Shown here in pieces: positions 49,069 through 57,746 of a DNA stretch of 64,000 nt. This DNA comes from Streptomyces monomycini (GTDB lineage: Bacteria; Actinomycetota; Actinomycetes; Streptomycetales; Streptomycetaceae), in contig NZ_JAFIQY010000015.1 in the NCBI RefSeq assembly GCF_022271435.1, forward strand, positions 1 to 64,000. The letters are read 5' to 3'. The number at the start of each line of letters is the position of its first letter. Positions within the stretch are counted from its first letter, which is position 1. The notes beneath the pieces are model-generated. The model worked only from the letters and a program-made list of their open reading frames with translations, made no database searches and was not told the origin of the DNA. The translations under genes and the position numbers were made by a program.

Positions 49069-50304
49069 TCAGAGGGTCGGGCCGAGGATCCACGAGGCGA
49101 TCTCACGGATCGCGCCGCTGCCTCCGGGGGTGGAGGTGACGGCGCGGGCGGCGCCGCGTACGACGTCGTGGGCGCCGGCGACCGCCACGGGCCAGCCGAC
49201 GAGGCCGAAGCACGGGAGGTCGTTGACGTCGTTGCCGACGTAGAGCACGCGCTCGGGCGCGATGCCCTGTTCCTCGCACCACTGCTTGAGGGCGAGGTCC
49301 TTGCGGTCGATGCCGTGGAGCACGGGCAGGCGCAGTTTGTCCGCCCGTGCGGCGACGACCGGGTTCACTTCCGTGGACAGGACGAGCAGCTTCAGCTCCG
49401 CCTTGCGCAGGGCGGCGATGCCGAGGCCGTCGCCGCGGTGCACGGCGACCATCTCGCGTCCGTCGGAGTCGACGAGCACCCGGTCGTCGGTCTGGGTGCC
49501 GTCGAAGTCGAGTACGACCGCGTCGATGTCGTCGCGGGTCGGGAGCGCGCCGGGGCGCGCGGTGTCCAGCAGGGGCGCGAGGGCGCGGGCGCGCGCCAGG
49601 TCGTGCGGGTCGTCGACCTCCAGCACGCGGGCCGGGTCGGTGCGGACCAGTTCCGTACGGCCGAAGAAGCGGTGGCCGGCGGCGCGGAAGCCGGCGGCGT
49701 CCATGGCGTAGGCGGCGCCGGTCTCCAGGAAGTCCTGGGGGCGGTCCTGGCGGCGGGGGCGGAAGGACTTGTCGTGGTTGACGCCGGTGCCGCCGGGGAC
49801 GGTGGGGGCGGCCTCCGCTTCGACCGCCGCGTCGGCTCCTTCCCGCCATACGAAGCCGTGGAACGGTGCCACGGTCAGCGCGCTGTCCGCGCCGGTCTCG
49901 ACGACCGCGGCGGCGACCGCGTCGATGTCCTCGCTGATCAGGAAGGGGCTGGTGCACTGGACGAGCAGCACCGCGTCGACGGGCCTGCCGTGCTCGGCCT
50001 CGTAGGCGTCCATGGCGTGCAGGACCGCGGCCTCGCTGGTGGCCGTGTCGCCCGCGATGGTGCCGGGGCGGCGGACGACGACGGCGCCCGCGCCGCGTGC
50101 CGCACCGGCGATCGCCGCGTCGTCCGTGGAGACCACGACGTCGGTGACCAGGCGGGCCGCGCGGCATTCGCGGACCGCGCGGGCGATCAGCGGGACGCCG
50201 CCGACGGCGGCGAGGTTCTTGGCGGGTACGCCCTTGGAGCCGCCGCGGGCGGGTATGACGGCCACGACGGTGGGTGCGGCCGTACGGCTCGGGGTGGTCG
50301 GCAT
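49069..50304 (-). CDS. neuA: Bifunctional CMP-nonulosonate cytidylyltransferase / HAD phosphatase
   Basis: 411 residues. Residues 11-240 are a CMP-sialate/CMP-Kdo synthetase domain with PARGGSKGVPAKN (18-30) and LVQCTSPF (114-121). Residues 260-405 form a KdsC-type HAD phosphatase with motif I DFDGTQTDD (Asp266/Asp268), a Lys in DRKDLALKQ, and VGNDVND (355-361). Key phosphatase residues are kept, so it may dephosphorylate a nonulosonate-9-phosphate made by NeuB before activation with CTP. The same fusion order is seen in animal CMAS, where the phosphatase half is degenerate. Confidence 0.9.
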   Translation of the reverse strand: MPTTPSRTAAPTVVAVIPARGGSKGVPAKNLAAVGGVPLIARAVRECRAARLVTDVVVSTDDAAIAGAARGAGAVVVRRPGTIAGDTATSEAAVLHAMDAYEAEHGRPVDAVLLVQCTSPFLISEDIDAVAAAVVETGADSALTVAPFHGFVWREGADAAVEAEAAPTVPGGTGVNHDKSFRPRRQDRPQDFLETGAAYAMDAAGFRAAGHRFFGRTELVRTDPARVLEVDDPHDLARARALAPLLDTARPGALPTRDDIDAVVLDFDGTQTDDRVLVDSDGREMVAVHRGDGLGIAALRKAELKLLVLSTEVNPVVAARADKLRLPVLHGIDRKDLALKQWCEEQGIAPERVLYVGNDVNDLPCFGLVGWPVAVAGAHDVVRGAARAVTSTPGGSGAIREIASWILGPTL

Positions 50305-50356
50305 TGCGGGCTCCTTCCGGGGGCCGTGCGGGCTCCGGGAGCGGGCGGGTGGGCAC

Positions 50357-51682
50357 TCACAGCTGTCCCCAGCGGCGGATGGCGGGCGCGACGCGCTGGA
50401 CGCCGTGGCGGTAGGCGCCGCGGGCGGCGTCGCGCACGGTGTCGCGGGCGAGCCGTCGCAGGCCGCCGGTCTCCGCGGGTTCGGCGGTCTGTCCGGGCAG
50501 GGGTTCGCCCTCGGGGCCGAGGCCGTGGCGGGCGAGGATGCCGGGGAGGTAGCCGGGGGCGGTGCGGGGTGTGTAGTACGGGGTGAGGGGCGGCAGGCGG
50601 TCGGCGGTGCGCAGGGCGGTGACGCGGGCGCGGGCGGCGTCGAAGGCGGTCGCGTAGCGGGAGCCGGGGGCCACGCCCTGGCGGTCCAGCCAGTCCGGGT
50701 CGGGTTCGGGGCGGTGTCCGGCGTCGAGTTCGTCCCAGGAGGCGAGGCAGCCGGAGCCGAGGAAGTGGTGGTTGCCGAGGACTTCGCGGATGCCGAGGTC
50801 GGTGAGGACGGCGGTGGGGATGCCGCGGTGCAGGGATTCCAGCGCGGCGGTCGAGCTGACGGTCACCAGGAGGTCGGTGCGGTCCAGGACGTCGCCCATG
50901 TTGCCGTACGCCAGGCGGCAGTTGGGCGGCAGCCCGCCGGGGAGGCGGGCGGCCAGTTTCTGGTACGGGAGTTCCTCGATGTGCGTGGTGTGTTCGCCGG
51001 GTTTGCTGCGCAGCTTGATCAGCACCTCGCGGCCGGGGTGGCGCCGGGCGTGTGCGGCGGCGCGGCGCAGGAGGTACGTACGGTCCTCGCGGCGGTCCGG
51101 TACGGAGGGCTGGGCGGCGAAGACGACCGTGTACGGGCGGTCGGCGGCGGGCGCGTACGGGGCGCCGCCCAGGAAGGGCAGAGCACACTCGACGACGCTG
51201 CCACTGTCCGCGCCGACACCCTCGTACACCGCGCGGAAACGTTCCGCGTCGTGGCGTGAGTTGGCGAGGACGACGTCCGCTCCGTGGCGCAGCAGCAGGC
51301 CGTCGGCCAGCTTCTCGTAGACGACGCCGACGTAGCCGGTGACGACGACGGGCCGCCGGGCCGCGCCGCGCCAGGCGCGGGCGAGGCCGTGCAGCATCGC
51401 CTGTACGGCGCCGCCGACGCAGGCGAGGACGACCACGTCGTACCGCGTGGTGTCCTTCATCAGCTCCAGGAAGTCCGCGCCGCGGATTTCGCGCAGCGTC
51501 TCCGCACGGGCGCCGACCTCGTCGAGCTGGCGGACCGTGGGGGTGGCGCGGCCGCGGAGCAGATATCCGTCCAGACGGATGTCCGATTGCATACGGTGCG
51601 CTGTCGAAGCGCCCCATTTCCATCGGGTGTCCGAATCCGCGAGCACCGCGACACGCGGCGGGGAAGTGGTACGAGTGGGCAC
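50357..51682 (-). CDS. DUF6716-like putative glycosyltransferase
   Basis: 441 residues from GTG 51682; TAGCGT lies 7 nt upstream, so leaderless. A GT-B-like protein: RVAVLADSDTRWKWG at the start, a central VVVLACVGG and a C-terminal half with LRSKPGEHTTHIEELPYQ and VSSTAALESLHRG, similar to polyprenyl-phosphate glycan polymerases and CDP-glycerol transferases. First gene of the minus-strand arm of the glycan locus. Exact function is unknown. Confidence 0.7.
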   Translation of the reverse strand: MPTRTTSPPRVAVLADSDTRWKWGASTAHRMQSDIRLDGYLLRGRATPTVRQLDEVGARAETLREIRGADFLELMKDTTRYDVVVLACVGGAVQAMLHGLARAWRGAARRPVVVTGYVGVVYEKLADGLLLRHGADVVLANSRHDAERFRAVYEGVGADSGSVVECALPFLGGAPYAPAADRPYTVVFAAQPSVPDRREDRTYLLRRAAAHARRHPGREVLIKLRSKPGEHTTHIEELPYQKLAARLPGGLPPNCRLAYGNMGDVLDRTDLLVTVSSTAALESLHRGIPTAVLTDLGIREVLGNHHFLGSGCLASWDELDAGHRPEPDPDWLDRQGVAPGSRYATAFDAARARVTALRTADRLPPLTPYYTPRTAPGYLPGILARHGLGPEGEPLPGQTAEPAETGGLRRLARDTVRDAARGAYRHGVQRVAPAIRRWGQL

Positions 51683-51869
51683 GACGAAAACGCTAGGAAG
51701 GCGTTCCGTTCGGCGGGCCAACTGTGCCGCAACAACGGGTTAACAGCGCGACGCGGGACAGCGAACCGGCGGGCCGCATTGCCCGGTTAACCATCCCGCC
51801 ATTCTTCGTTCACCCCGGAGTCCGCGGCCCGTCAAGACGAATGCCGGGGCCGCGCCTAACGTCACCCGG

Positions 51870-52847
51870 GTGGTTAAGCTCTCCGTCGTCGTGCCGTTCT
51901 ACAACGTGCAGACATATGCGCCCGACACCCTGCGAAGCCTGGCGGCCAATGCCCGCGAGGACTTCGAATTCCTGCTGGTGGACGACTGCTCGCGGGACGA
52001 GACGCCGCAGATCCTGGCGCGCGCCGAGGGCGAGCTGCCCGGCGCCCGGGTGCTGCGGCACGAACAGAACGGCGGCCTGGCCACCGCCCGCAACACCGGC
52101 CTGGACGCGGCCAACGGCGAGTATGTGACCTTCCTGGACGGTGACGACTGGCTGGCGCCCGGGTACTACGGGCAACTGCTGGCCGCCATCGAGGGGTTGG
52201 GGTGCGACTTCGTCCGTACGGACCATGTGCAGTGCACCGCGCGCGCCCGTTCCGTGTACCGCGTGCCGCACGGCCGCCGGAACACCGTGCTGGACCCGCG
52301 CGCGCTGATCCTGCCCGCCGACCGCTCCACCTCCGTGGACTACGCCTTCGCCTGGGCCGGCATCTACCACCGGCGGCTGCTGGACGACGGGCTGCTGCAC
52401 TTCCGGCACGGCCTGCGCACCGCGGAGGACCGGCCGTGGATCTGGCGGCTGCACCGCGAGGCCCGGTCGATGGCGGTGTCCGGACTGCTCGGCGTCTTCT
52501 ACCGGCGCGGGGTGGCGTCCTCCCTCACCCAGATCGGCGATGTGCGGCAGCTCGATTTCCTCCGCGCGTTCGATCAAGTCATCGAAGAAACGGCGCAGGA
52601 CCGGGAAGCGGACCGGCTGCTGCCGAAAGCCGTCCGTACGTATTGCGCCATCATTGCCCACCACCTCGGTTCGATCGAACGATTCGAACCGCAGGTCGCC
52701 CGTCAATTGCGCGCGCTGAGCGCGGCGGCGCTGAGAAGAATGCCGCAGGACGTACTGAAGGAAGCACTGAATTCGATGGACACGCAGCGCGCCTCCCGTC
52801 TGCGACGGCTGCGCCGGCGCCCGGTTCCGGCGGAGGTGGCCGCCTGA
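51870..52847 (+). CDS. Glycosyltransferase family 2
   Basis: 325 residues from GTG 51870, with TAACGT 7 nt upstream (leaderless). GT-A fold with the nucleotide-sugar DxD site: SVVVPFYNV, LLVDDCSRDET, GGLATARNTGLD and TFLDGDDW. A basic C terminus. First gene of the plus-strand arm of the glycan locus; its stop overlaps the next start by one base. Donor and acceptor sugars are not predictable. Confidence 0.9.
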   Translation: MVKLSVVVPFYNVQTYAPDTLRSLAANAREDFEFLLVDDCSRDETPQILARAEGELPGARVLRHEQNGGLATARNTGLDAANGEYVTFLDGDDWLAPGYYGQLLAAIEGLGCDFVRTDHVQCTARARSVYRVPHGRRNTVLDPRALILPADRSTSVDYAFAWAGIYHRRLLDDGLLHFRHGLRTAEDRPWIWRLHREARSMAVSGLLGVFYRRGVASSLTQIGDVRQLDFLRAFDQVIEETAQDREADRLLPKAVRTYCAIIAHHLGSIERFEPQVARQLRALSAAALRRMPQDVLKEALNSMDTQRASRLRRLRRRPVPAEVAA

Positions 52848-54229
52848 TGGCCCCCCGTACCGACGCCGGGCACCGGCCGGACCGGCCGCGTACGCAGATC
52901 TTCCTGGCGTCCACCCTGTACGGCGCCGCGACGCTGGCCGCCGCGCTGGACACGGACCGCTTCGCACCGGCCGCCCGGCGGATGCTGCTGGTCAGCAACA
53001 ACGCGGCGACCCCGGAGACCGCCACGCCGGTGGACCGGATGCCCGGTTTCGAGCGGCTGCGCGGCCGCTTCGACCGGGTCCTGTCGTGGAACGAGACGAT
53101 CAGCCCGTTCCACCCCGGCGGCTGGTCCCCGCGCCCGGACGACGTCCCGCTGTGGGAGCGGCATCTGCGGCTGCTGTGGGAGCTGGGTGAGGACGAGGTC
53201 GAGCTGGTCGTGGAGTCCATCCAGGTCCACCCGGCGCTCGCGCTGGCGCAGCTCTTCCCGGACGCGCCGGTCGACGTGTACGCGGACGGGCTGATGAGCT
53301 ACGGCCCGACCCGCAACAAGCTGGACCCGTTGGTCGGCACCCGGGTCCGCCGCCTGCTGCACCTGGACCTCGTGCCCGGCCTGAAGCCGCTGCTGCTCAC
53401 CGAGTTCGGGGTGGGCGCGGAGACCGTACCGACCGACGCGTTCCGCGCGGTGCTCACCGAGCTGGCCGCGGACTGCGACGCCCCGGCGCTGCACGCCGTA
53501 CCGGACGGCGCCGCGCTGCTCCTCGGGCAGTACCTGTCGGCGCTGGGCATCCTCACGCCCGAGGAAGAGGAGGAGCTGCACGTCCGGATGTTGCGCGGCG
53601 TGGTCCGGCGCGGGCACCGCGAGGTGGTGTTCAAGCCGCACCCGTCGGCGCCGGCCCGCTGGTCCCGGGCGCTGGAGCGGGAGGCGGAACGGCTCGGCGC
53701 CGAGCTGACCGTACTGGAGACGCCGGTCCTCGCCGAAGTGCTCTACCAGCGCAAACGGCCCGCGCTCGTGGTCGGTTGCTTCTCCACCGCGCTGCTGACG
53801 GCGGCCGCCTTCTACGACGTGCCGACCGCCCGCGTCGGCACCGATCTGCTGCTGGAGCGCCTGACCCCGTACCAGAACAGTAACCGCGTGCCGGTCACGC
53901 TCGTGGACGCGCTGGTGCCCGACCTGGCGGACGAGCCGGGTGCCAAACCGGCGCCGACCCACATCAACGGGCTGATCAGCGCGGTCGGTTACGCGATGCA
54001 GAACCAGATCTACCCGGACCTGCGCCCGGTCGCCGAGCGCTACCTCGCCGCCCACCTGAACGAGCGCACCTGGCGCTACTTCAAGCGCCGCCGCCTGACC
54101 GCGCTCGCGCTCCCCGGCGCGCTGCCGTCCCAGCTGGCGTTCATCCCGCGCAACGCGGCCGTCCGCAGGGTCGCGCGGCGCGCGCGGGCGATGCAGCGGC
54201 GCCTGAAAAAACGGGCCGCGTTCGGATGA
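52847..54229 (+). CDS. Polysialyltransferase-family protein
   Basis: 460 residues. ATG 52847 shares its A with the preceding TGA. Family traits: FLASTLYGAATLAAALDT at the start, VVFKPHPSAPARW (the CMP-sugar HP motif) and VVGCFSTALLTAA. Related proteins add alpha-2,8-linked nonulosonic acids. The ATG of the next gene overlaps its stop, so GT2, this protein and the acyltransferase are co-translated. Confidence 0.82.
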   Translation: MAPRTDAGHRPDRPRTQIFLASTLYGAATLAAALDTDRFAPAARRMLLVSNNAATPETATPVDRMPGFERLRGRFDRVLSWNETISPFHPGGWSPRPDDVPLWERHLRLLWELGEDEVELVVESIQVHPALALAQLFPDAPVDVYADGLMSYGPTRNKLDPLVGTRVRRLLHLDLVPGLKPLLLTEFGVGAETVPTDAFRAVLTELAADCDAPALHAVPDGAALLLGQYLSALGILTPEEEEELHVRMLRGVVRRGHREVVFKPHPSAPARWSRALEREAERLGAELTVLETPVLAEVLYQRKRPALVVGCFSTALLTAAAFYDVPTARVGTDLLLERLTPYQNSNRVPVTLVDALVPDLADEPGAKPAPTHINGLISAVGYAMQNQIYPDLRPVAERYLAAHLNERTWRYFKRRRLTALALPGALPSQLAFIPRNAAVRRVARRARAMQRRLKKRAAFG

Positions 54230-55458
54230 CCGCGCAGCTCCCGGCCGAGGCGCCGATGCCTGCGGCGGCCCCGGTCCCGTCGTCGTCCATATCCGCGTCC
54301 GCGCCGGCCGGGCCCACGGTGGTCACCCGGGCCGCGCCCGCCGTGCCGGACACGGGGAACGGCGCAGCGCCCCCGCCCGCCAAGAAACCCCGTGGCGTGC
54401 CCCGCCTGCGCGCCCTCGACGGGCTGCGGCTGTGCGCCGCTCTGATGGTCGCCGCCTACCACCTCGGCGGCCGGGGCGGTGAGATAGCCAAGGCGTGGGG
54501 CAGCTCCCCGGCACACCAGTTCCCCACGCTGCACAGCGCGTTCGCGTACGGCTGTCTCGGCGTCCAGATCTTCTTCGTGATCAGCGGTTTCGTCATCTGC
54601 ATGAGCGGCTGGGGGCGTTCGCTGCGTTCCTTCGTCGCTTCCCGCGTCGCGCGGCTGTATCCGGCGTACTGGGTGGCCATCCTGCTGGTGACGGCCGTCT
54701 TCGCGCTGCCGTGGGTGGCGTTCGAGGCGCTGGGACCGAGCGAGGTGCTGACGAACCTGACGATGCTCCAGCAGCCGCTGGGCGCGAAGCGGGTGCTGGG
54801 CGTGTGCTGGACGCTCTGGGCGGAGATGCGGTTCTACGCGCTGTTCGCGCTGTGCGTCGTGCTGCCGGGCGCCACCCGCCGCCGGGTGGTGCTGTTCTGC
54901 GCCAGATGGACGCTGGCGGCGGCACTGGCCCAGGCCGCGCACGTCCCCGCGCTGGATGTCGTCCTGATGCCGCAGTACGCGCCGTTCTTCATCGGCGGCA
55001 TCGGCTGCTACCTGCTGCACCGCTACGGCCGGCGCGACCCGGTGGCGTGGGCGGTGGTCGGCGTCAGCTGGCTGACCGGCCAGCACCACGCGGTGGCCGG
55101 GCTCTGGCACCCGCCGTCCGCCCACGCCTTCTCCTACCGCTCGACGGTGGTCGTCATCGCGATCGTCACGGTGGGCTTCGCGCTGGTGGTGGCGATCGCG
55201 CTGGGCCGGATGAAGTGGGCGAACTGGCGCTGGCTGACCGTGGCCGGGGCGCTGACGTACCCGTTCTACCTCGTCCACGAGCACCTGGGCTGGGTGGCCG
55301 TGCAGGGCCTGCACGGCGGCCTGCGGCTGCCCTCGTACGTGACGCTCGCCCTGACGGTGGCGCTGATGCTGGCGCTGGCGTGGGTGCTGCACCGGTGGGT
55401 GGAGCGGCCGCTCACGCCCGTACTGCGACAGGCGATCGACCCGCGGCCGCGCCGCTAG
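54226..55458 (+). CDS. Acyltransferase 3 family membrane protein
   Basis: 410 residues, ATG 54226 (ATGA overlap). A 55-residue Ala/Pro leader, then the AT3 core: LRALDGLRLCAALMVAAYH with the catalytic-type Arg and His, FFVISGFVICMS and about ten membrane segments, ending WVERPL. AT3 proteins O-acetylate envelope glycans. Co-transcribed with two glycosyltransferases, so O-acetylation of the polymer is likely. Confidence 0.9.
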   Translation: MTAQLPAEAPMPAAAPVPSSSISASAPAGPTVVTRAAPAVPDTGNGAAPPPAKKPRGVPRLRALDGLRLCAALMVAAYHLGGRGGEIAKAWGSSPAHQFPTLHSAFAYGCLGVQIFFVISGFVICMSGWGRSLRSFVASRVARLYPAYWVAILLVTAVFALPWVAFEALGPSEVLTNLTMLQQPLGAKRVLGVCWTLWAEMRFYALFALCVVLPGATRRRVVLFCARWTLAAALAQAAHVPALDVVLMPQYAPFFIGGIGCYLLHRYGRRDPVAWAVVGVSWLTGQHHAVAGLWHPPSAHAFSYRSTVVVIAIVTVGFALVVAIALGRMKWANWRWLTVAGALTYPFYLVHEHLGWVAVQGLHGGLRLPSYVTLALTVALMLALAWVLHRWVERPLTPVLRQAIDPRPRR

Positions 55459-55465
55459 GAACCGG

Positions 55466-55492
55466 GGCGCCGGGGACGACTCCCCCGGCGCC
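55466..55492. terminator. Bidirectional terminator between acyltransferase and TetR genes
   Basis: 10-bp stem GGCGCCGGGG / CCCCGGCGCC (55466-55475 and 55483-55492) between convergent stops. Confidence 0.65.
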
Positions 55493-55497
55493 TCCCC

Positions 55498-56160
55498 TCA
55501 CGCGCCGTGCAGCAGCGCGGCCTCGATCCCCGCCACGATGGCCCGCAGGCCGTCCTCGAAGCCGCGGGCGGTGTCGCCGAACATCTCCAGGCCGGCCGCG
55601 GCCGTGAGCGGGTAGTCGGCGCCCACGCTCCGCTCCCGTTCCCGCTGGTCGTACGCCGGGTCGCGGTGCGAGTCGCCGGGCACCGGGAAGACGGACTGCT
55701 CCTCGATCACGTAGCCGATGGTGTAGGCGTACGTGGTGAACCAGGCGCGCGCGGCCCGCTCCGTCGTGAACCCGGCGCTCCGCATGGCGGCCAGCAGGGA
55801 CTCCATCGGCCGCAGCAGCGCCTGGTCGCGCAGCCGGGTGCCGCCGAAGACCTTGCCGCCGTCGCGGTAGCCGAGCAGCGTGTGCCGGGTCTGGCGGCAC
55901 GCCTCGGTGAGCATGGCCCGCCAGTCGCCGTCCCCGGAGCCGTCGCCGGCCTCCGCGAGCGGCGCGGTCATCTGCCGGAGCAGCACGGTGGCCATCTCGT
56001 CCAGCAGTTCCTGCTTGTTCTTGAAGTGCCAGTAGAGCGCGGGTGCCTTGACGTCCAGTTCCTTGGCGATACGGCGCAGGGTGAGCCCTTCGAGGCCGAC
56101 GTCGTTCAGCAGGCCCAGGGCGGTCTCCGCCACCAGTTTCCGGTCGAGTCTCGTAGCCAC
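55498..56160 (-). CDS. TetR-family regulator with tetracycline-repressor-type C domain
   Basis: 220 residues. Helix-turn-helix about 10-55 (LRRIAKELDVKAPALYWHFK) and a C-terminal TetR_C domain, the tetracycline-repressor subclass. Divergently transcribed from an FAD monooxygenase with two identical-type palindromic operators between them, matching the TetR(tet)/target plan. An aromatic polyketide-like effector is likely by analogy. Confidence 0.92.
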   Translation of the reverse strand: MATRLDRKLVAETALGLLNDVGLEGLTLRRIAKELDVKAPALYWHFKNKQELLDEMATVLLRQMTAPLAEAGDGSGDGDWRAMLTEACRQTRHTLLGYRDGGKVFGGTRLRDQALLRPMESLLAAMRSAGFTTERAARAWFTTYAYTIGYVIEEQSVFPVPGDSHRDPAYDQRERERSVGADYPLTAAAGLEMFGDTARGFEDGLRAIVAGIEAALLHGA

Positions 56161-56168
56161 GTTGACAA

Positions 56169-56183
56169 TTTAACACCGTTAAG
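56169..56183. promoter_or_regulatory. TetR operator 1
   Basis: TTTAAC-ACC-GTTAAG, one base from the perfect palindrome of operator 2. It lies 9 bp before the TetR gene start and should mediate autoregulation. Confidence 0.75.
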
Positions 56184-56204
56184 CGCATCCTCGGAAGCAG
56201 GTAA

Positions 56205-56219
56205 CTTAACGACGTTAAG
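56205..56219. promoter_or_regulatory. TetR operator 2
   Basis: CTTAAC-GAC-GTTAAG, a perfect palindrome with 3-bp centre, just before the monooxygenase Shine-Dalgarno (AAGGAG) and 36 bp from operator 1. Both are AT-rich islands. Confidence 0.85.
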
Positions 56220-56228
56220 GAGACACTC

Positions 56229-57746
56229 ATGGCCAGCACCGACACCCTGCCCGGACACGTGGACGTACTGATCTCCGGCGCCGGCCCCACCGGCCTGGCC
56301 CTCGGCCTCGACCTCGCCCGGCGCGGCGTGCGCGCCCTCGTCCTGGAGCGCCAGGACCGGCTGGCGCCCGGCACCCGCGGCAGCGGCATCCAGCCCCGCA
56401 CCCAGGAGGTGTACGAGGACTTCGGGGTGCTCGACGCCGTCCGGGAGTCCGGCGGGACGTACCCGCCGCGGGGGAACTGGAAAAACGGCCGCATGGTCGA
56501 CGAGCAGGTGATGGTCGAGTCCTCCGACCCGACGCCGGCCACTCCGTACGGCACCATGCTGATGCTCCCGCAGTGGCGCAATCTGGAGATCCAGTACGCG
56601 CGGCTGACCGAACTGGGCGGCACGGTGGCGTTCGGCACCGGCCTGGAGTCCTTCACCCAGGACGCGGACGGCGTCGAGGCCCGCGTCGTACGCGCCGACG
56701 GCACCGCCCGTACGGTGCGCGCCTCCTACCTCGTCGCGGCCGACGGCGGGCGCAGCCCGGTCCGCAAGGCGCTCGGCGTCACCATGACCGGCCAGTCCGT
56801 CGCGCCGTACCCGATGCTCCTCGCCGACATCCGGCTCGACGGGCTGGACCGGAACCACTGGCACATGTGGGGCGAGTTCCGGGCCACCGACTTCGTCTCG
56901 CTGCTCGCGCCGGCGAAGTACGACTACTTCCTGCTCATGGCGGGCTTCATGGACCCCGGCACCGTGCCCGACACCTCCCCCGACGGCGTGCGCGAGCTCA
57001 TCGCCGAGCGCACCCACCTGACCCCCGACCAGCTGGGCGAGGTGCTGTGGTCCTCCTCCTTCCGGCCGAACGCCGCCATGGCGGACCGGATCCGGGCGGG
57101 CCGGGTCTTCCTCGCGGGCGACGCGGCGCACGTGCACTCCCCCGCGGGCGGCCAGGGCCTGAACACCAGCGTGCAGGACGCCTACAACCTCGGCTGGAAG
57201 CTGGGCCAGGTCATCCGGCACGGCGCGCCGGACTCCCTCCTCGACACTTACGAGGCCGAGCGGCTGCCGGTCGCCGCGAGCATCCTGGCCACCAGCACCC
57301 GGCTGCACCGGTCGGGCGACATGCGGCGCGGCAGCGACCTGCACCAGATCGACGTCGGCTACCCGGACGGGCCGCTCGCCACCGAGCGGCGCACCGGCCC
57401 CGCCGACGGCGGGCTGCGCGCCGGCAACCGGGCCCCCGACGCGCCCTGCATCACCCCCGACGGCACCCCGCGCCGCCTCTTCGACGTCTTCCGCGGCCCG
57501 CACTTCACGCTGCTGGCCGTCGGGGACGCCGAGGTCGCGGCGCTCGACGGCGAGCTGGTCCGTACCTGCCGCGTCGGCGGCCCGGCCCCCGACCTGCTGG
57601 ACTCCGAGGGGCACGTCCGCGACGCGTACGGCGAAGGCGTCTTCCTGATCCGTCCCGACGGCTACGTGGGGTATGCCGCCGACGACGCCACCGGCCTGCC
57701 GGAGGAGCTGGTCCGGTACGGCGTCCTCACCGCCGCGGCCCGCTGA
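56229..57746 (+). CDS. FAD-dependent aromatic monooxygenase (PheA/TetX/Rox-like)
   Basis: 505 residues. FAD-binding ISGAGPTGLALG near residue 15, DG motif VAADGGRSPVRKALG and GDAAHVHSPAGGQGLN (Asp298). A C-terminal thioredoxin-like domain (about 395-505) is typical of class A polyketide and antibiotic hydroxylases. Probable functions are hydroxylation of a phenolic metabolite or inactivation of an aromatic antibiotic; regulated by the adjacent TetR. Its 3' end overlaps the converging MFS gene by 20 bp. Confidence 0.9.
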   Translation: MASTDTLPGHVDVLISGAGPTGLALGLDLARRGVRALVLERQDRLAPGTRGSGIQPRTQEVYEDFGVLDAVRESGGTYPPRGNWKNGRMVDEQVMVESSDPTPATPYGTMLMLPQWRNLEIQYARLTELGGTVAFGTGLESFTQDADGVEARVVRADGTARTVRASYLVAADGGRSPVRKALGVTMTGQSVAPYPMLLADIRLDGLDRNHWHMWGEFRATDFVSLLAPAKYDYFLLMAGFMDPGTVPDTSPDGVRELIAERTHLTPDQLGEVLWSSSFRPNAAMADRIRAGRVFLAGDAAHVHSPAGGQGLNTSVQDAYNLGWKLGQVIRHGAPDSLLDTYEAERLPVAASILATSTRLHRSGDMRRGSDLHQIDVGYPDGPLATERRTGPADGGLRAGNRAPDAPCITPDGTPRRLFDVFRGPHFTLLAVGDAEVAALDGELVRTCRVGGPAPDLLDSEGHVRDAYGEGVFLIRPDGYVGYAADDATGLPEELVRYGVLTAAAR

